DNA of 55,712 nt, from assembly GCF_001424875.1 (NCBI RefSeq), contig NZ_LMCT01000034.1, positions 5,417-61,128 on the forward strand, given 5' to 3'. Numbering within the stretch: the first letter of the stretch is position 1; each line of letters opens with the position of its first letter. The notes beneath the pieces were generated by a model, which worked only from the letters and a program-made list of their open reading frames with translations, searched no databases and was not told where the DNA came from. Shown here in pieces: positions 1-9,505 of this stretch. A program made the position numbers and the translations under genes. This stretch comes from Kitasatospora sp. Root107 (GTDB taxonomy: Bacteria > Actinomycetota > Actinomycetes > Streptomycetales > Streptomycetaceae).

Positions 1-1497
1 CTGGTCCTGGTCGGACGGTCCGGCCCGGCCGGGTGGGTGGCCGTCGAAGCCGACCCGGCCGCACGGGTCGACTGGGCCGAAGCCACGGCGGTGGCCCTGC
101 CGTCGGGGCCCGGGTTGCCGCCGGTCGCCGACGATCCGCGCGCCGAGCGCAGCTTCGATCCGCAGGACCTGCCGGAGTTGATCGGGCAGGCCGGGTTCCT
201 GGTGAGCGTCGACCGGGCGGAGTTGCTGGACGCCCTGCCGCTGGCCTGGCCGGGCGGGGTTCCGCACAACTCGCTTGCCGCGGACGTGTTCTACCTGGAC
301 GTGCTCGGAGTGCGACCGGACCCGGCGCAGCGCGGCGAGTGGCTGGCGGCGTTGCACCACCGGCTGCTGTCGCAGGGCACCGACTCTCCGGCCGGCGAGT
401 CGGCCGTGCAGCTGGCGGCCGAACTGGCGGCCGCGGCCGACCTCCCCTGGCGCACCGTCTGGAGCCGTTGGTTCCCAACCGGCCGTTCGGGCTTGGTGCG
501 GGCCGTCCCGGGGCCGGTCGAGACGGCCGAGCCCGGCCTGCTCGACGGGCGGCAGGTGGTGGTGAGCCAAGATCTCGATATTCCGGACGAGGACGTGGAC
601 GCGGGCATCGTGCCGGCCCGGACCTCGTACGTCTGGGACCGCGCGACGGGCGAGTTGCTCTCCGGACCGCACCGTCGCACCGCTCACCAGGCCACCGCAC
701 CCGCCGTCCAGGCCGAGGACGGCTGGGAGCGGCTGAGCTGGAGTCAGGGCCGGCTGCGGGCGGGCGGGGTGGCCTGTGCGCCGCGCTTCCCGTTCGAGGT
801 GACCGGCGGTGTGCGCAGTGGCGACGACCTGCTGCTGGCCGGCACCAACGGCCTGTTCCGGATCGAGCTGCTCGCCCCGGTCGACCCGGACGGTCCAGCC
901 TGGGCGAGCGAGCCGCTGGTCGAGCCGCTCGCCTTCGAAGCGCCACGCGCGCTGCCCCCGGAGGCGTCCGCGCCCACTGCGGAGTGGCTGGCCGGACCGT
1001 TCACCGGCAGTTGGCAGCCCTCCGCCGACGAACTGCCCGAAGGGCTGGTCGACCCCGGCGCACGGGAGTTTCTGAGCCGGATCGGCGTGCCACTGGCGGC
1101 CGGGCGGGGCACCCTGTGGACCTCGCAGCTGCCGGAGGAGGGCCTGGCGGAGTGGGACCAGGAGTCCGACGAGGACGGCGGCACCCGCCATCTCTACCGT
1201 CTCGGCCAGTGGCTCGGTGGTGACCTGTTGCTCGACGGCGCGCGCGGCGAGGTGTTGCTCGAGGACTACGACGGGGACACCGAGCACGCCGCCACCTCGC
1301 TGACTGCGTTCTTCGTCATGCTCCGACTGTTCTGCGACCCCGGGCGGGTGATCCGGCAGGTCAACCGCCGGTACGCGGCCGAGCAGGTCGACCGCTGGCT
1401 GCGCACCGTGGACGCCGAGGCCGTCGAGGGCTCCTGGCACGTCCTGCTGCACGAGCAGCACGACCTTGACCCCGGCCTCTGGGGCGAGGAGAAGTAG
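1..1497 (+). CDS. SUKH-4 family protein (5' end cut by window)
   Basis: The reading frame is open from the first base, so the true start lies upstream; the GTG at 37 is only the first start codon inside the window. The C-terminal third (from about 1030) has the look of a SUKH-4 domain: an ELPEGLVDPGAREFL helix, a GQWLGGDLLLDGARGEV strand pair, a TSLTAFF helix and a basic tail. Upstream, a segment with LPWRTVW and YVWDRATGELL recalls beta-propeller repeats, and a similar LPWRTLW occurs in the next gene. SUKH proteins are known as immunity proteins against nuclease and deaminase toxins. It lies 43 bp before the NTPase gene on the same strand, so the two probably share a transcript. The family call is from motif memory; exact function unknown. 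Confidence 0.65.
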   Translation: MVLVGRSGPAGWVAVEADPAARVDWAEATAVALPSGPGLPPVADDPRAERSFDPQDLPELIGQAGFLVSVDRAELLDALPLAWPGGVPHNSLAADVFYLDVLGVRPDPAQRGEWLAALHHRLLSQGTDSPAGESAVQLAAELAAAADLPWRTVWSRWFPTGRSGLVRAVPGPVETAEPGLLDGRQVVVSQDLDIPDEDVDAGIVPARTSYVWDRATGELLSGPHRRTAHQATAPAVQAEDGWERLSWSQGRLRAGGVACAPRFPFEVTGGVRSGDDLLLAGTNGLFRIELLAPVDPDGPAWASEPLVEPLAFEAPRALPPEASAPTAEWLAGPFTGSWQPSADELPEGLVDPGAREFLSRIGVPLAAGRGTLWTSQLPEEGLAEWDQESDEDGGTRHLYRLGQWLGGDLLLDGARGEVLLEDYDGDTEHAATSLTAFFVMLRLFCDPGRVIRQVNRRYAAEQVDRWLRTVDAEAVEGSWHVLLHEQHDLDPGLWGEEK

Positions 1498-1540
1498 TCC
1501 GCATGTGTCCGCACCGATTCGTCCAGTCCGGAGAGCAGAA

Positions 1541-3397
1541 GTGACCGTTCCGACCGACCCGACCATGACCGCTCACCAGCCGCACCCGTTCATCGGCGGC
1601 CGGGCGGTGGCGCTGCGTGCGCTGGCCGCCTGGCGGGCGGGGACCGGGCCGCGTGCGGTGCTGGTCACGGGTGGCGCGGGCAGTGGGCGGTCACGGTTGC
1701 TGACCGGGTTCCTGATGCTCTGTGAGCCGGGGTACCGCGAGCGGATCGAGCTGGCCGCGCTCGACCCGGTGACGGTGCCGCCGGAGGGGTTGGCGGCTCC
1801 GCAGGTCTTCGGCGCGGCCGGGCTGACGGCGGCTCAGCTGCTCTGGCTGGTCGCGGACGAGCTGGTGCCGGGGGCGGACCGGGTCGAGGAGGTGTACCGG
1901 CGGCTGGCCGAGGCCGAACCGATGGCGGTGCCGGTGGTGATCGCCGACTGCGACCGAGCGGGCGTCCTGCCGGGCCCGGGGGAGGTCACGCAGGTGACGA
2001 CCGAGGTGCTGCTGCCGCTGGCGCTCGCGCCGGGGGTGCGGCTGCTGGCCGAGGTACCGCGCGCGGAGGCCGAGCGGCTGGCGAAGGAGGTGCCGGGCGA
2101 TCAGCTGTTGGTCATCGATCTCGACCAGGACCCCTGGCGGGACCCAGCGGCTCTGCTGCTCCAGGCTGAGCACACCATCGAACAGCAGGGCACCGCCCGC
2201 CAGGTGGCGCAGACGGCGGAGAGCGCACTGGTGGTGCGGCTGGCCACCTGGTCGGCCCGGGCCGTGCCAGGGGTCCCGCTCGGTCTGCCCGGCGGGGTGG
2301 GCGACGCCATCGATCTGCACGCGGAGCGGTGCGGGATGGACGAGCTGACGCTGCGTCGCTTGCTGGCGCCGCTCGCGCTGGCCGGGCCCGAGGCCGCGCT
2401 GCCGCTGGAGCTGTGGGCACCGCTGGCCTCCTCGGTGGCGGGCAAGGACCTCGGTCCTGTACTGGCCGCCGGGCAGCAGTTGTTGCTGCCGTTCTTCGAG
2501 CTGACCGGGGACGACCAGCACCCCGAGGTGCGGATCGTCCACCCGGCGGTCGCCGACGAGCTGCGCGACCGCTTCGGCGGCGCCGTCCGCGAGGTGCAGC
2601 GGCGGATCGCCACCGCGTTGCTTGCCACCCTGGAGGGCGAGGGCCCAGAGCGTTGGCGGGACGCCGCGCTGTACGTGCGGGAGCAGCTGGCGGGGCATGC
2701 GCTGGAGGGAGGGCTGTTGGCCGGTCTGCTGGACGACGCCGGCTTCCTGCTGCACGCCGAGCAGCTGCGGCTGCGCGCGGCGGTCGATCAATTCGCTTCG
2801 GCGGGTGGCGAGTTGCCGTCGCTGGCGCGGACCTGGCTGCGGTTGGCGCCGCTGTTCACCCGACAGGGCCTGCGGCCGGAGCTGCGGGCGGGACTGTTGG
2901 AGCACGGAGCCCGTCAGGACGGAGTGGAGGTCCCAGGGTTGGGCGTCGGGCTGCCCTGGCGCACGCTGTGGGCGCGGCCGCTGCCCGGGGTGCGGGCGGT
3001 GACGGCGTCGGTGGGCCCGGACGGACGGTCGGCGCTGGTCGCCTACCGGCCGGAGCCGGGCACGGGCGCGGAGGCCGAGACCGAGGGGATACCGGGTCTG
3101 ACGGCGTACGACGCGCTCACCGGGGAGCAGCTGGATTTCGATCCGGAGGCCCTGGCCCGGCCGTCCGAGGAGCAGCGGGCGGCGGCCGGCCTGGCGCTCA
3201 GCACCGGCGGGGACTACCTGCGGGTGTGGGCGGTGGGGGAGGGCGGCGTGACCGGTGATCCGGTGGCGGTGTTCCTGTCGGCCGGGCCGCTCGGCGGGGC
3301 CGACCTGACACCCGACGGCCTGCTGCTGCTGGCGGACGCGACCGGGGTGAGCGTGCTGCGGTTGGCGGTCCCGGCCCCGGTGACTGCCCCGGCCTGA
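1541..3397 (+). CDS. P-loop NTPase, SUKH-associated
   Basis: A 618-aa protein with a Walker A motif GGAGSGRS at residues 44-51 and a likely Walker B strand VPVVIADCD near 140, which suggests a STAND/AAA-like NTPase. The C-terminal part (LPWRTLW, LTAYDALTGEQLDFD, DYLRVWAVGEGG) reads like degenerate propeller repeats and resembles part of the preceding gene. I chose GTG 1541 because GGAGAG stands just upstream; an upstream in-frame start at 1466 would overlap the previous gene. It sits between a SUKH-4 gene and a deaminase-SUKH gene, all on the plus strand with short gaps, so a regulatory or effector role in the same conflict module is likely. No characterised homologue recognised. Confidence 0.65.
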   Translation: MTVPTDPTMTAHQPHPFIGGRAVALRALAAWRAGTGPRAVLVTGGAGSGRSRLLTGFLMLCEPGYRERIELAALDPVTVPPEGLAAPQVFGAAGLTAAQLLWLVADELVPGADRVEEVYRRLAEAEPMAVPVVIADCDRAGVLPGPGEVTQVTTEVLLPLALAPGVRLLAEVPRAEAERLAKEVPGDQLLVIDLDQDPWRDPAALLLQAEHTIEQQGTARQVAQTAESALVVRLATWSARAVPGVPLGLPGGVGDAIDLHAERCGMDELTLRRLLAPLALAGPEAALPLELWAPLASSVAGKDLGPVLAAGQQLLLPFFELTGDDQHPEVRIVHPAVADELRDRFGGAVREVQRRIATALLATLEGEGPERWRDAALYVREQLAGHALEGGLLAGLLDDAGFLLHAEQLRLRAAVDQFASAGGELPSLARTWLRLAPLFTRQGLRPELRAGLLEHGARQDGVEVPGLGVGLPWRTLWARPLPGVRAVTASVGPDGRSALVAYRPEPGTGAEAETEGIPGLTAYDALTGEQLDFDPEALARPSEEQRAAAGLALSTGGDYLRVWAVGEGGVTGDPVAVFLSAGPLGGADLTPDGLLLLADATGVSVLRLAVPAPVTAPA

Positions 3398-3452
3398 TCA
3401 GCCCGTCCACTACCTTTGACCATTCCGAACGGCGCAGAAGGAGAACGACCGC

Positions 3453-4754
3453 GTGACGACCCGTGAGCAGGCGATCGAGGCGGCCCACCAGTGGATCAAC
3501 GGTGCCCGGCCCGAGGAGCAGTGGCACCGGATCGGCGTGCACGAGTTCGACCTGGGCTGGGTGCTGTGGCCCGAGCAGCCCGCCGTGGCGGAGCAGGCGG
3601 CGGTCGGGGAGCGGCGCGCCCCCACCGAGATCGGCAGCGCGTGCGCGGTGGTCGACCGGGAGACCGGCGAGCTGACCCACTGGCCGTCGGTGCCGGTGGA
3701 GGAGGTCGTGCAGCTCTACCGTGACAAGCTCGGCGCCGGTTCGTACGATCCGGCCCGCCCGCCGGTGGTCGGTCCCGGCGCGACGGCCGTGCTGACCTAC
3801 CGGGATGCGCAGGGCGAGGAGCAGAGCCTGTTCCAGATCTCCGCGCCCGGCCACGGACACCCCGAGGTGCGGGCCTGGCGCAGCCTCCAGCAGCAGGGCG
3901 TGAGTCCCGAGGACGTGCTGGCGGTCTACACCGACCTGCGGCCGTGCGAACTGCCCGGCGGCTACTGCGCGGCCGTGCTGCTGGCCGAGCTCCCGGTGGC
4001 GTCCTTCTCCTACGGGCACGACTACAGCCCTCGCTACGACCGTCGGGCCGCCGCCGTGCGGGCGCTGACCGACGCCACCGAGAACACGTTCCGTTCAGCC
4101 GGTCGCCCGGTGCCGCCGCGCCCCAACCGGGTACCGTTCCCGCGCGCAGTCCCCGCCGCCGAGCCCGAGCGGGACGCCGCGCTCGGCCGTCGGCTGGCGG
4201 ACCAGTTCGGCGCCGAGGGCGTGCACCGCTTCGACGCCGACGACACCGCCGCCAGCCCGCTGCCCGAGGCGGCCCGGGGCACCCTGGTGTGGGCCGGACT
4301 GCCGACCCGGGTGGACGGCTTCTTCGAGCTGCTCCCCGGCCTGCCGGACGTCGCCGCCCACCTCGCCGCCACCGGCCGGGGCCCCAGGGTTCCCGAGCGG
4401 ACCCGGGCGGTGCTCGGCGAGTACGTGCTGCTGGGCACCGACGGCCACGCGCTGGTCGCCGTGCAGTGCGGCGACGGCGGCACGGGCACCGGCCTCGGGG
4501 TGGGCCGGCTCTGGGCGGTCGACCCGGACAACGGCAGCGGCCGCTACCTGAACGCCGACCTCTCCGCGTACCTGCGCTGCCTGGCGCTGTTCGCCGAGCG
4601 GCGCCCGACCCTGGGCGGACTGTCCCCGCAGGACGCGGCCACGGTGGTCGAGGCTCTGCAGCGTGACCTCGCCGCTTTGGACGGCACGGTCTTCGAGGAC
4701 CCGGAGAACTGGTGGGCCGTCATTGTCGAGCAGCTCTGGGACGGGCTGCTCTGA
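3453..4754 (+). CDS. YrhB/Imm35-like, nucleotide deaminase and SUKH-4 three-part protein
   Basis: A 433-aa protein. The N-terminal 100 residues (WVLWPEQ, GSACAVVDRETGELTHWPS) resemble YrhB/Imm35-like proteins. The middle has a deaminase signature: H136-P-E138, then P164-C165-ELPGGY-C172, matching the HxE and PCxnC zinc and catalytic motifs of the YwqJ/XOO_2897 type of toxin deaminases. The C-terminal half (about 240-433) looks SUKH-4-like (LPGLPDVAAHL, YVLLGTDGHALVAV, LSAYLRCLALF). All visible metal ligands are present, so it may be catalytically active on a base in nucleic acid or a nucleotide. GTG 3453 follows AGAAGGAG with good spacing. It ends 15 bp from the convergent phosphoesterase gene. 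Substrate unknown. Confidence 0.7.
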   Translation: MTTREQAIEAAHQWINGARPEEQWHRIGVHEFDLGWVLWPEQPAVAEQAAVGERRAPTEIGSACAVVDRETGELTHWPSVPVEEVVQLYRDKLGAGSYDPARPPVVGPGATAVLTYRDAQGEEQSLFQISAPGHGHPEVRAWRSLQQQGVSPEDVLAVYTDLRPCELPGGYCAAVLLAELPVASFSYGHDYSPRYDRRAAAVRALTDATENTFRSAGRPVPPRPNRVPFPRAVPAAEPERDAALGRRLADQFGAEGVHRFDADDTAASPLPEAARGTLVWAGLPTRVDGFFELLPGLPDVAAHLAATGRGPRVPERTRAVLGEYVLLGTDGHALVAVQCGDGGTGTGLGVGRLWAVDPDNGSGRYLNADLSAYLRCLALFAERRPTLGGLSPQDAATVVEALQRDLAALDGTVFEDPENWWAVIVEQLWDGLL

Positions 4755-4769
4755 TGCTTTGGCCGGGCG

Positions 4770-6296
4770 TCAACTCCGCTCGAGGAAAACCGGGTTGGTG
4801 AGCGCGGCCATCGGTCCCCAGGGGAGGTCGGGCCCCATGCTGTTGCCCTTGCCGGGCGTGCCGTCGGCCTTCGGGTGGCGGACCTCGGCCCGGACGTAGG
4901 CGGCCAGCGAGGCGGTGGTCCGCCAGCTGACGGTGGCCTCGCCGGAGGCGGGCAGGGGCTCCTGGCGGAGCTGGCCCTCATCGGTGAGCAGGCGGACGGT
5001 TCCGTTCGGCACGCCGGCGACGGTCAGCCGGATGTCCACGGGGGCGTCGGCGGGGACGGTGAGCCGCTCGCCGATCCCGGCCTGCCGTCCGTGGCCGGTG
5101 GCGGTGAGCTCCAGCCGGACGGCGGGGGAGCCGGCGATCCAGCTGCGGCCGGCCCGCAGGCCGTCCAGGATGTGATCCCGGGTCAGGTCCTCGGCCAGCA
5201 CCACCGTCTGCGGGGCGCCGATCGGCTGCGGGCTGCTGTGCGCGTCGCTGTTGCCGATCGCGGGCAGCCAGCGCCGGCCGTGCCGGACCGCCTCGGCCAG
5301 CCGGGCGTCCCAGGTGTCGAGGGCGGACTCGTCGTCGTACGTCCAGGGGCCGTTCCACACCTCCACCGCGTCGGCCTCCTCGTAGCCGAACTTCCACTGG
5401 CAGGCGACGTAAGGGCAGTACGGGTGCGCGGGCACCACCAGGCCGCCGTGGGCGCGGACCTGACGGGTGAACCGCTGGTGCACCTCGTCCCTGGCCCGGT
5501 ACCGCCAGTCCACCCACTGGCCGGGCCGGACCCCGAGCGCCAGCCAGTGACCGTTGCGGGTGGTGACCTCCTCGCCCGGGATCACCAGCAGGTCCTGGCC
5601 GGCCAGCTGGCCCCAGTGGGCGTGTGCGGAGGAGGTGTTGTGCTCGGTGGAGACGATGAAGTCCAGGCCCGCCGCCCGGGCGCCCGCCGCGACCTCCTCC
5701 GGCAGCCGGCGGCCGTCCGAGTGCACGGTGTGCAGGTGGCAGTCCCCCCGGTACCAGGCCCGGCCGCGCCCGCGCGCCCGCTCCGCCGGGTAGGCCGGTA
5801 CGAAGGCCGGCCCCGGCTCGCCGAGCCGGAACGTCACCTCCACCCGGTACGCCAGCCCCTGTGGCGCCACCTGGTACGGGCCCAGGACGACGTGCCAGCG
5901 CCCCGGCCGGACCGGGCCCGGCAGATACCCCGGGGTGGCCCGCTCCCGGCTGATCGCGAACTCGGTCCTGAACCCGCCCGACCAGCCCCGGAAGCCGGGG
6001 CCGCCGAGCTCGGTGCCGCGCTCGTCGAAGATGCCGATGTCGCAGGAGTTCCCCGGCGTGCCGGCCGGTACCGGCGGCCGGTCGTACTCGTACCTGACCG
6101 CCAACTCCCGTACGCCCGGCGGGACCTCGACCGGCAGATACACGAAGTCCGCCGCCCCGGTCTCCAGCCGCCCGGTCAGCACCACCGTCCGCTCACCGCC
6201 CGCCGCCTGCGCGACCCCGGCGCCCAGGGCCACCCCCGCCAGCGCGCCCGCCACCGCGCCCGCCCGCAGCACGTCCCGCCGTCGGATGCCGTCCAT
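4770..6296 (-). CDS. CehA/McbA-type PHP-domain metallohydrolase, Tat-exported
   Basis: A 508-aa exported protein. The N-terminus MDGIRRRDVLRAG followed by an Ala/Gly-rich stretch is a twin-arginine signal peptide with a probable cut after AQA. PHP metal-binding motifs are complete: CHLH (H187, H189), SDG 193-195, EHN 218-220, GEE 241-243, AHP (H291) and NSDAH (D351, H353). Residues 35-160 form a beta-rich N-terminal domain. The family hydrolyses phosphoesters and some carbamate or aryl esters. ATG 6296 was chosen because a strong GGAGGAG precedes it and it starts at the Tat signal; the frame is open a little further upstream. It lies 93 bp downstream of the SWIM gene on the same strand, but nothing else ties it to that operon. 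Confidence 0.85.
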   Translation of the reverse strand: MDGIRRRDVLRAGAVAGALAGVALGAGVAQAAGGERTVVLTGRLETGAADFVYLPVEVPPGVRELAVRYEYDRPPVPAGTPGNSCDIGIFDERGTELGGPGFRGWSGGFRTEFAISRERATPGYLPGPVRPGRWHVVLGPYQVAPQGLAYRVEVTFRLGEPGPAFVPAYPAERARGRGRAWYRGDCHLHTVHSDGRRLPEEVAAGARAAGLDFIVSTEHNTSSAHAHWGQLAGQDLLVIPGEEVTTRNGHWLALGVRPGQWVDWRYRARDEVHQRFTRQVRAHGGLVVPAHPYCPYVACQWKFGYEEADAVEVWNGPWTYDDESALDTWDARLAEAVRHGRRWLPAIGNSDAHSSPQPIGAPQTVVLAEDLTRDHILDGLRAGRSWIAGSPAVRLELTATGHGRQAGIGERLTVPADAPVDIRLTVAGVPNGTVRLLTDEGQLRQEPLPASGEATVSWRTTASLAAYVRAEVRHPKADGTPGKGNSMGPDLPWGPMAALTNPVFLERS

Positions 6297-6389
6297 CAGC
6301 CACTCCTCCGTAGACCCGGATCCCACCGGACCCACCCCTACCCCGGCGAGTGAACGCCGGGCGAGCGGGGGACCACCATCGGGAGGCGG

Positions 6390-8372
6390 TCAGTCGGACG
6401 TGCCTTCGGCGTGCAGTTCGGCGGCGATCGCCAGATACAGCTGAGCCTCCGTCCAGGCGGCCGGGGTCGCCGCCGGGCCCGGTTCCTGACATGTGGTCAG
6501 GACGGCGCGCAGCAGTCCTGCGCCGTCCCGCAGCCCGACCCGGTCCAGCCGGGTGGCGGTGTCGGCCAGGCCGTCGAGCAGTGACCGGTCGAGGTGCCGG
6601 AGCCCCTGGTGGGCGAGTGCGGCGAGGGTGGCAAGACCCGCCGTCAGCGCGTCCAGGATCGGGTCGGCCGGCCGCTCCGGGACCACCCCGAGTGCGGTGC
6701 TGCCGGAGCCGGGGGAGAGGTCGGGCACGGTCACCCCGTCGGCGGTCAGCACCGCGATCGGGTCGAGCAGCAGCCCGCCGCCGGAGCGACGCACCACCGC
6801 GGCGATCCGGTGGACCTCGCCCCGCAACGCCCGGGCCAGCGCGTCCAGTGCGCCGGGCGCGAAGGGGTTGTGCGCAGCCAGCACGGTGGCCCGGGCGCCG
6901 TTCGGGTCCAGGACGGTGGCGTGCAGGGTCTGCTCGGCCGGGTCGTAGCCGATGTCCTCGACCCCGGCGACCTCGACCAGGTGCACGTCCTCGGCCTCGA
7001 CCCGGGGCCGGATCAGCCGGGGCGGCAGCCGGTCGAGCCGGGCCGCGTGGGCCGCGAAGTCCCGGATCAGCACCGGCTCGGCGAGCCCCGTCCAGGAGGT
7101 GCCGACCGGGGTCACGCTGTTCGCCCCGACCCGGCCCCGGGCGACGGTGACCGCCCGGCTCGCCGTACGGGTGGCGTTCTCGCTGACCAGGTTGGCGCTT
7201 GCGAGCGCGCCGAGCGTGCTGCCGAGCAGCCGACGGCGCGTCAGTTCGGGCCCGTCACCCTGCTGACCATCGGTCAGTTCCCAGCGTCGGCCCAGGACCA
7301 GGACCGTCCCGGCGTCGGCGGGTGCGAAGAACACCTCGGCGACCCGCTCCCGCTCCGTCCCGCCGATCCGGCAGCCGAGGGCGACCAGCCGGACCCGGCG
7401 CAGCGGCGTCTCGCCCGACTCGTGGGAGCCGAGCACCCTGGCGGCGGCGGTGGTGTCGCTCTGGGCGGCGCGGTGCCTGGCGTGCAGTTCGGCGAGCAGC
7501 AGGGCGTGGCGTTCGGGCCGGTAACGGGCGCTCCGCCCGGCATGGTCGTCCACCTGTCCGGCCAGCTCGGCAACGGCACCGGCCGGCCAGTGCAGGCCCT
7601 CCGCCACGAGGTCCTCGGCGCAGCGCCGCAGCGCACCGACGAACACCGGTCCGGTGTTGACCACCCCCTCCAGCAGCAGTTCGTCCGCGAGGTCCAGCGC
7701 CGGGCCGAGCCCCGCCGCACCGGTGGGCGAAGGGCGGCCACCGACGTCCAACTCCACGTACGAGCCGGTCAGTCCGCGCTCGTCCGCCGCGCGGAACGCC
7801 CAGACGGCCAGCGCCACCGCCTCGCCCCGGCGGTCCGCCGAAGCCTCGGTGAGGGCGTAGCCGAGCTCGCCCGGGACGGGGAACCGGACGGTGCAGGTGG
7901 GGAGTTCGGCCCGGGGGACCGGCTCGGCGGGGGTGGCCCGGTACAGCCGGACGGGGTAGCCCCGGTCGAAGCTGCGCCGGGCGGTGGCCAGCGAGCGTTG
8001 GCCGACCGCGACGGCCAGGGCCTGGTCGTCGGTGGCGCCGGGGGACCAGTCGGGCGGGGTGGCGTCCGGGCTCCCGGGGGCGGCTGGGCTCGAGGTGATG
8101 GCCTCGCGCTGGTGGGCCAGGACCAGGCCGACCAGGTGGCGGCAGGCTCCGGCCGCGCCGCAGCCGCAGCCGCCGTCGGCCGGGCCCGTCCCCGGTGGCA
8201 GCACCGTCTCGGTACCGTCGGGGAAGCGGGCGTGCAGCGTCCCGTCGGCACCGACCGAGACCGTCGGGCCCTGGCCCGCGTCCAGCTCGCGGGCGGCGCG
8301 TTTGACCAGGCCCCGGTTGGTGAGCGCGGCGAGCGTGTCGAGGTCCAGGGCGAGCAGGTCGGTGCGGCTCAT
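6390..8372 (-). CDS. SWIM zinc-finger protein (YehQ-like)
   Basis: A 660-aa protein with an N-terminal SWIM motif: C69-G-C71, then C77-R-H79 in GCGCGAAGACRHL. SWIM fingers bind zinc and are used for DNA or protein contacts. The rest has no motif I recognise; the family is found next to MoxR and VWA genes. The start at 8372 overlaps the stop of the VWA gene as ATGA, so it is translationally coupled as the last gene of the five-gene set. A much longer open frame runs upstream but is only the shadow of the VWA gene. Role inferred from context: accessory or substrate-binding part of a MoxR-VWA complex. Confidence 0.8.
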   Translation of the reverse strand: MSRTDLLALDLDTLAALTNRGLVKRAARELDAGQGPTVSVGADGTLHARFPDGTETVLPPGTGPADGGCGCGAAGACRHLVGLVLAHQREAITSSPAAPGSPDATPPDWSPGATDDQALAVAVGQRSLATARRSFDRGYPVRLYRATPAEPVPRAELPTCTVRFPVPGELGYALTEASADRRGEAVALAVWAFRAADERGLTGSYVELDVGGRPSPTGAAGLGPALDLADELLLEGVVNTGPVFVGALRRCAEDLVAEGLHWPAGAVAELAGQVDDHAGRSARYRPERHALLLAELHARHRAAQSDTTAAARVLGSHESGETPLRRVRLVALGCRIGGTERERVAEVFFAPADAGTVLVLGRRWELTDGQQGDGPELTRRRLLGSTLGALASANLVSENATRTASRAVTVARGRVGANSVTPVGTSWTGLAEPVLIRDFAAHAARLDRLPPRLIRPRVEAEDVHLVEVAGVEDIGYDPAEQTLHATVLDPNGARATVLAAHNPFAPGALDALARALRGEVHRIAAVVRRSGGGLLLDPIAVLTADGVTVPDLSPGSGSTALGVVPERPADPILDALTAGLATLAALAHQGLRHLDRSLLDGLADTATRLDRVGLRDGAGLLRAVLTTCQEPGPAATPAAWTEAQLYLAIAAELHAEGTSD

Positions 8373-9505
8373 CGGCCGAGCCGTTCGGCGACGAAGGCGG
8401 CCAGCTGACCCGGCGTCATGGCGCCCACCTGGGCACCGACGTCCGCCAGCTGCTGGGCCAGCTCCCGGTCGTAGACCGGGTCGGCCTGCTCGTCCAGGGC
8501 GGCCAGCGCGAGCACCGTGGTGCCCTGCTCGACCAGGTCGCGGACGCTCCGGACCAGGCGGTGCTGGTCGCCGCCCTCGTAGAAGTCGCTGATCAGCGCG
8601 ACGATGGCGCGGCGCGGCCGGTCGATCAGACCGGCGCCGTAGTCGACCGCCCGGGCGATGTCGGTGCCGCCGCCCAGCTGGACCCGCATCAGCAGCTCGA
8701 CCGGGTCGGTGACGTCGGCGGTCAGGTCCACCACGCTGGTGTCGAAGGCCACCAGATGAGTCCGCAGCCCCGGCAGGCTCCACAGGCAGGCGGCGGTGAC
8801 CGCCGAGTGGATGACCGAGTCGACCATGGATCCCGACTGGTCGACCAGCAGCACCAGTTGCCACTGCTCCAGGTGCCGACTGGTCCTGGAGTGGAAGCGC
8901 GGCTGCTCGATCAGCAGCCGCCGCTCGGCGGGCTGATAGTGCTTCAGATTCGCCCGCACGGTGGCCCGGAAGTCGAAGTCCCGGGCGAGCGGCACCCGGC
9001 TGGGGCGGGCGGACCGGCTGCCGGTGAAGGACCGGCGGACCTCGGGCGTGAGCCGCTCCAGCAGCTGCCGCACCACGGCCTCGACGATCCGCCGGGCCAG
9101 GCCGAGCACCTCCGGGTTCATCAGGTGCCGGGTGCGCAGCACCGCGCGCAGCAGGGTGGGGTTCGGCTCGACCCGCTCCAGCACGGTCGGGTCGGTGACG
9201 ATCTCGTGGATCTCGTAGCGTTCGACCGCGTCCCGCTCCAGCCGCTCGACGGTCTCCTTCGGGAACAGCCGGTGGACGTCGTCCAGCCAGTCCACGGCGG
9301 TGACCGCCGACGGTCCGTCACCGCCCTCGCGGGTGTCGGTGCCCCGGCGCACGCCGCGCCGCAGCTGCTCCTCGTCCCGGCCGTAGAGCCACTCAAGTGC
9401 CGCGTCACGGGCGCCGGCCTCGGCGCCCAGCGGGCCGGTGTGCCGCTCGGCCGGTGCGCCGAGGATCAGCCGCCAGCGCTCCAGGCCGGCGTCGGGGGCG
9501 GTCAT
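8369..9505 (-). CDS. VWA-domain protein (YehP-like)
   Basis: A 378-aa protein with a C-terminal von Willebrand A domain. The MIDAS metal site is complete: DQSGSM at 222-227, T281 in GGGTD and D307 in ISDF. The N-terminal 200 residues are helical and family-specific. VWA proteins of this type pair with MoxR AAA ATPases in chaperone-like machines that remodel or metallate targets. The ATG overlaps the stop of the DUF5682 gene (ATGA) and its own stop overlaps the SWIM start, so stoichiometric expression is likely. Length and gene order match the yehP position of the E. coli yeh locus. Confidence 0.88.
   Translation of the reverse strand: MTAPDAGLERWRLILGAPAERHTGPLGAEAGARDAALEWLYGRDEEQLRRGVRRGTDTREGGDGPSAVTAVDWLDDVHRLFPKETVERLERDAVERYEIHEIVTDPTVLERVEPNPTLLRAVLRTRHLMNPEVLGLARRIVEAVVRQLLERLTPEVRRSFTGSRSARPSRVPLARDFDFRATVRANLKHYQPAERRLLIEQPRFHSRTSRHLEQWQLVLLVDQSGSMVDSVIHSAVTAACLWSLPGLRTHLVAFDTSVVDLTADVTDPVELLMRVQLGGGTDIARAVDYGAGLIDRPRRAIVALISDFYEGGDQHRLVRSVRDLVEQGTTVLALAALDEQADPVYDRELAQQLADVGAQVGAMTPGQLAAFVAERLGR

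Noticed and set aside
1691..2905. 404-aa open frame on the minus strand
   Set aside because: Gln/Arg-rich shadow of the P-loop NTPase gene.
4875..6353. 492-aa open frame on the plus strand
   Set aside because: Shadow of the PHP phosphoesterase gene, whose metal-binding motifs are intact.
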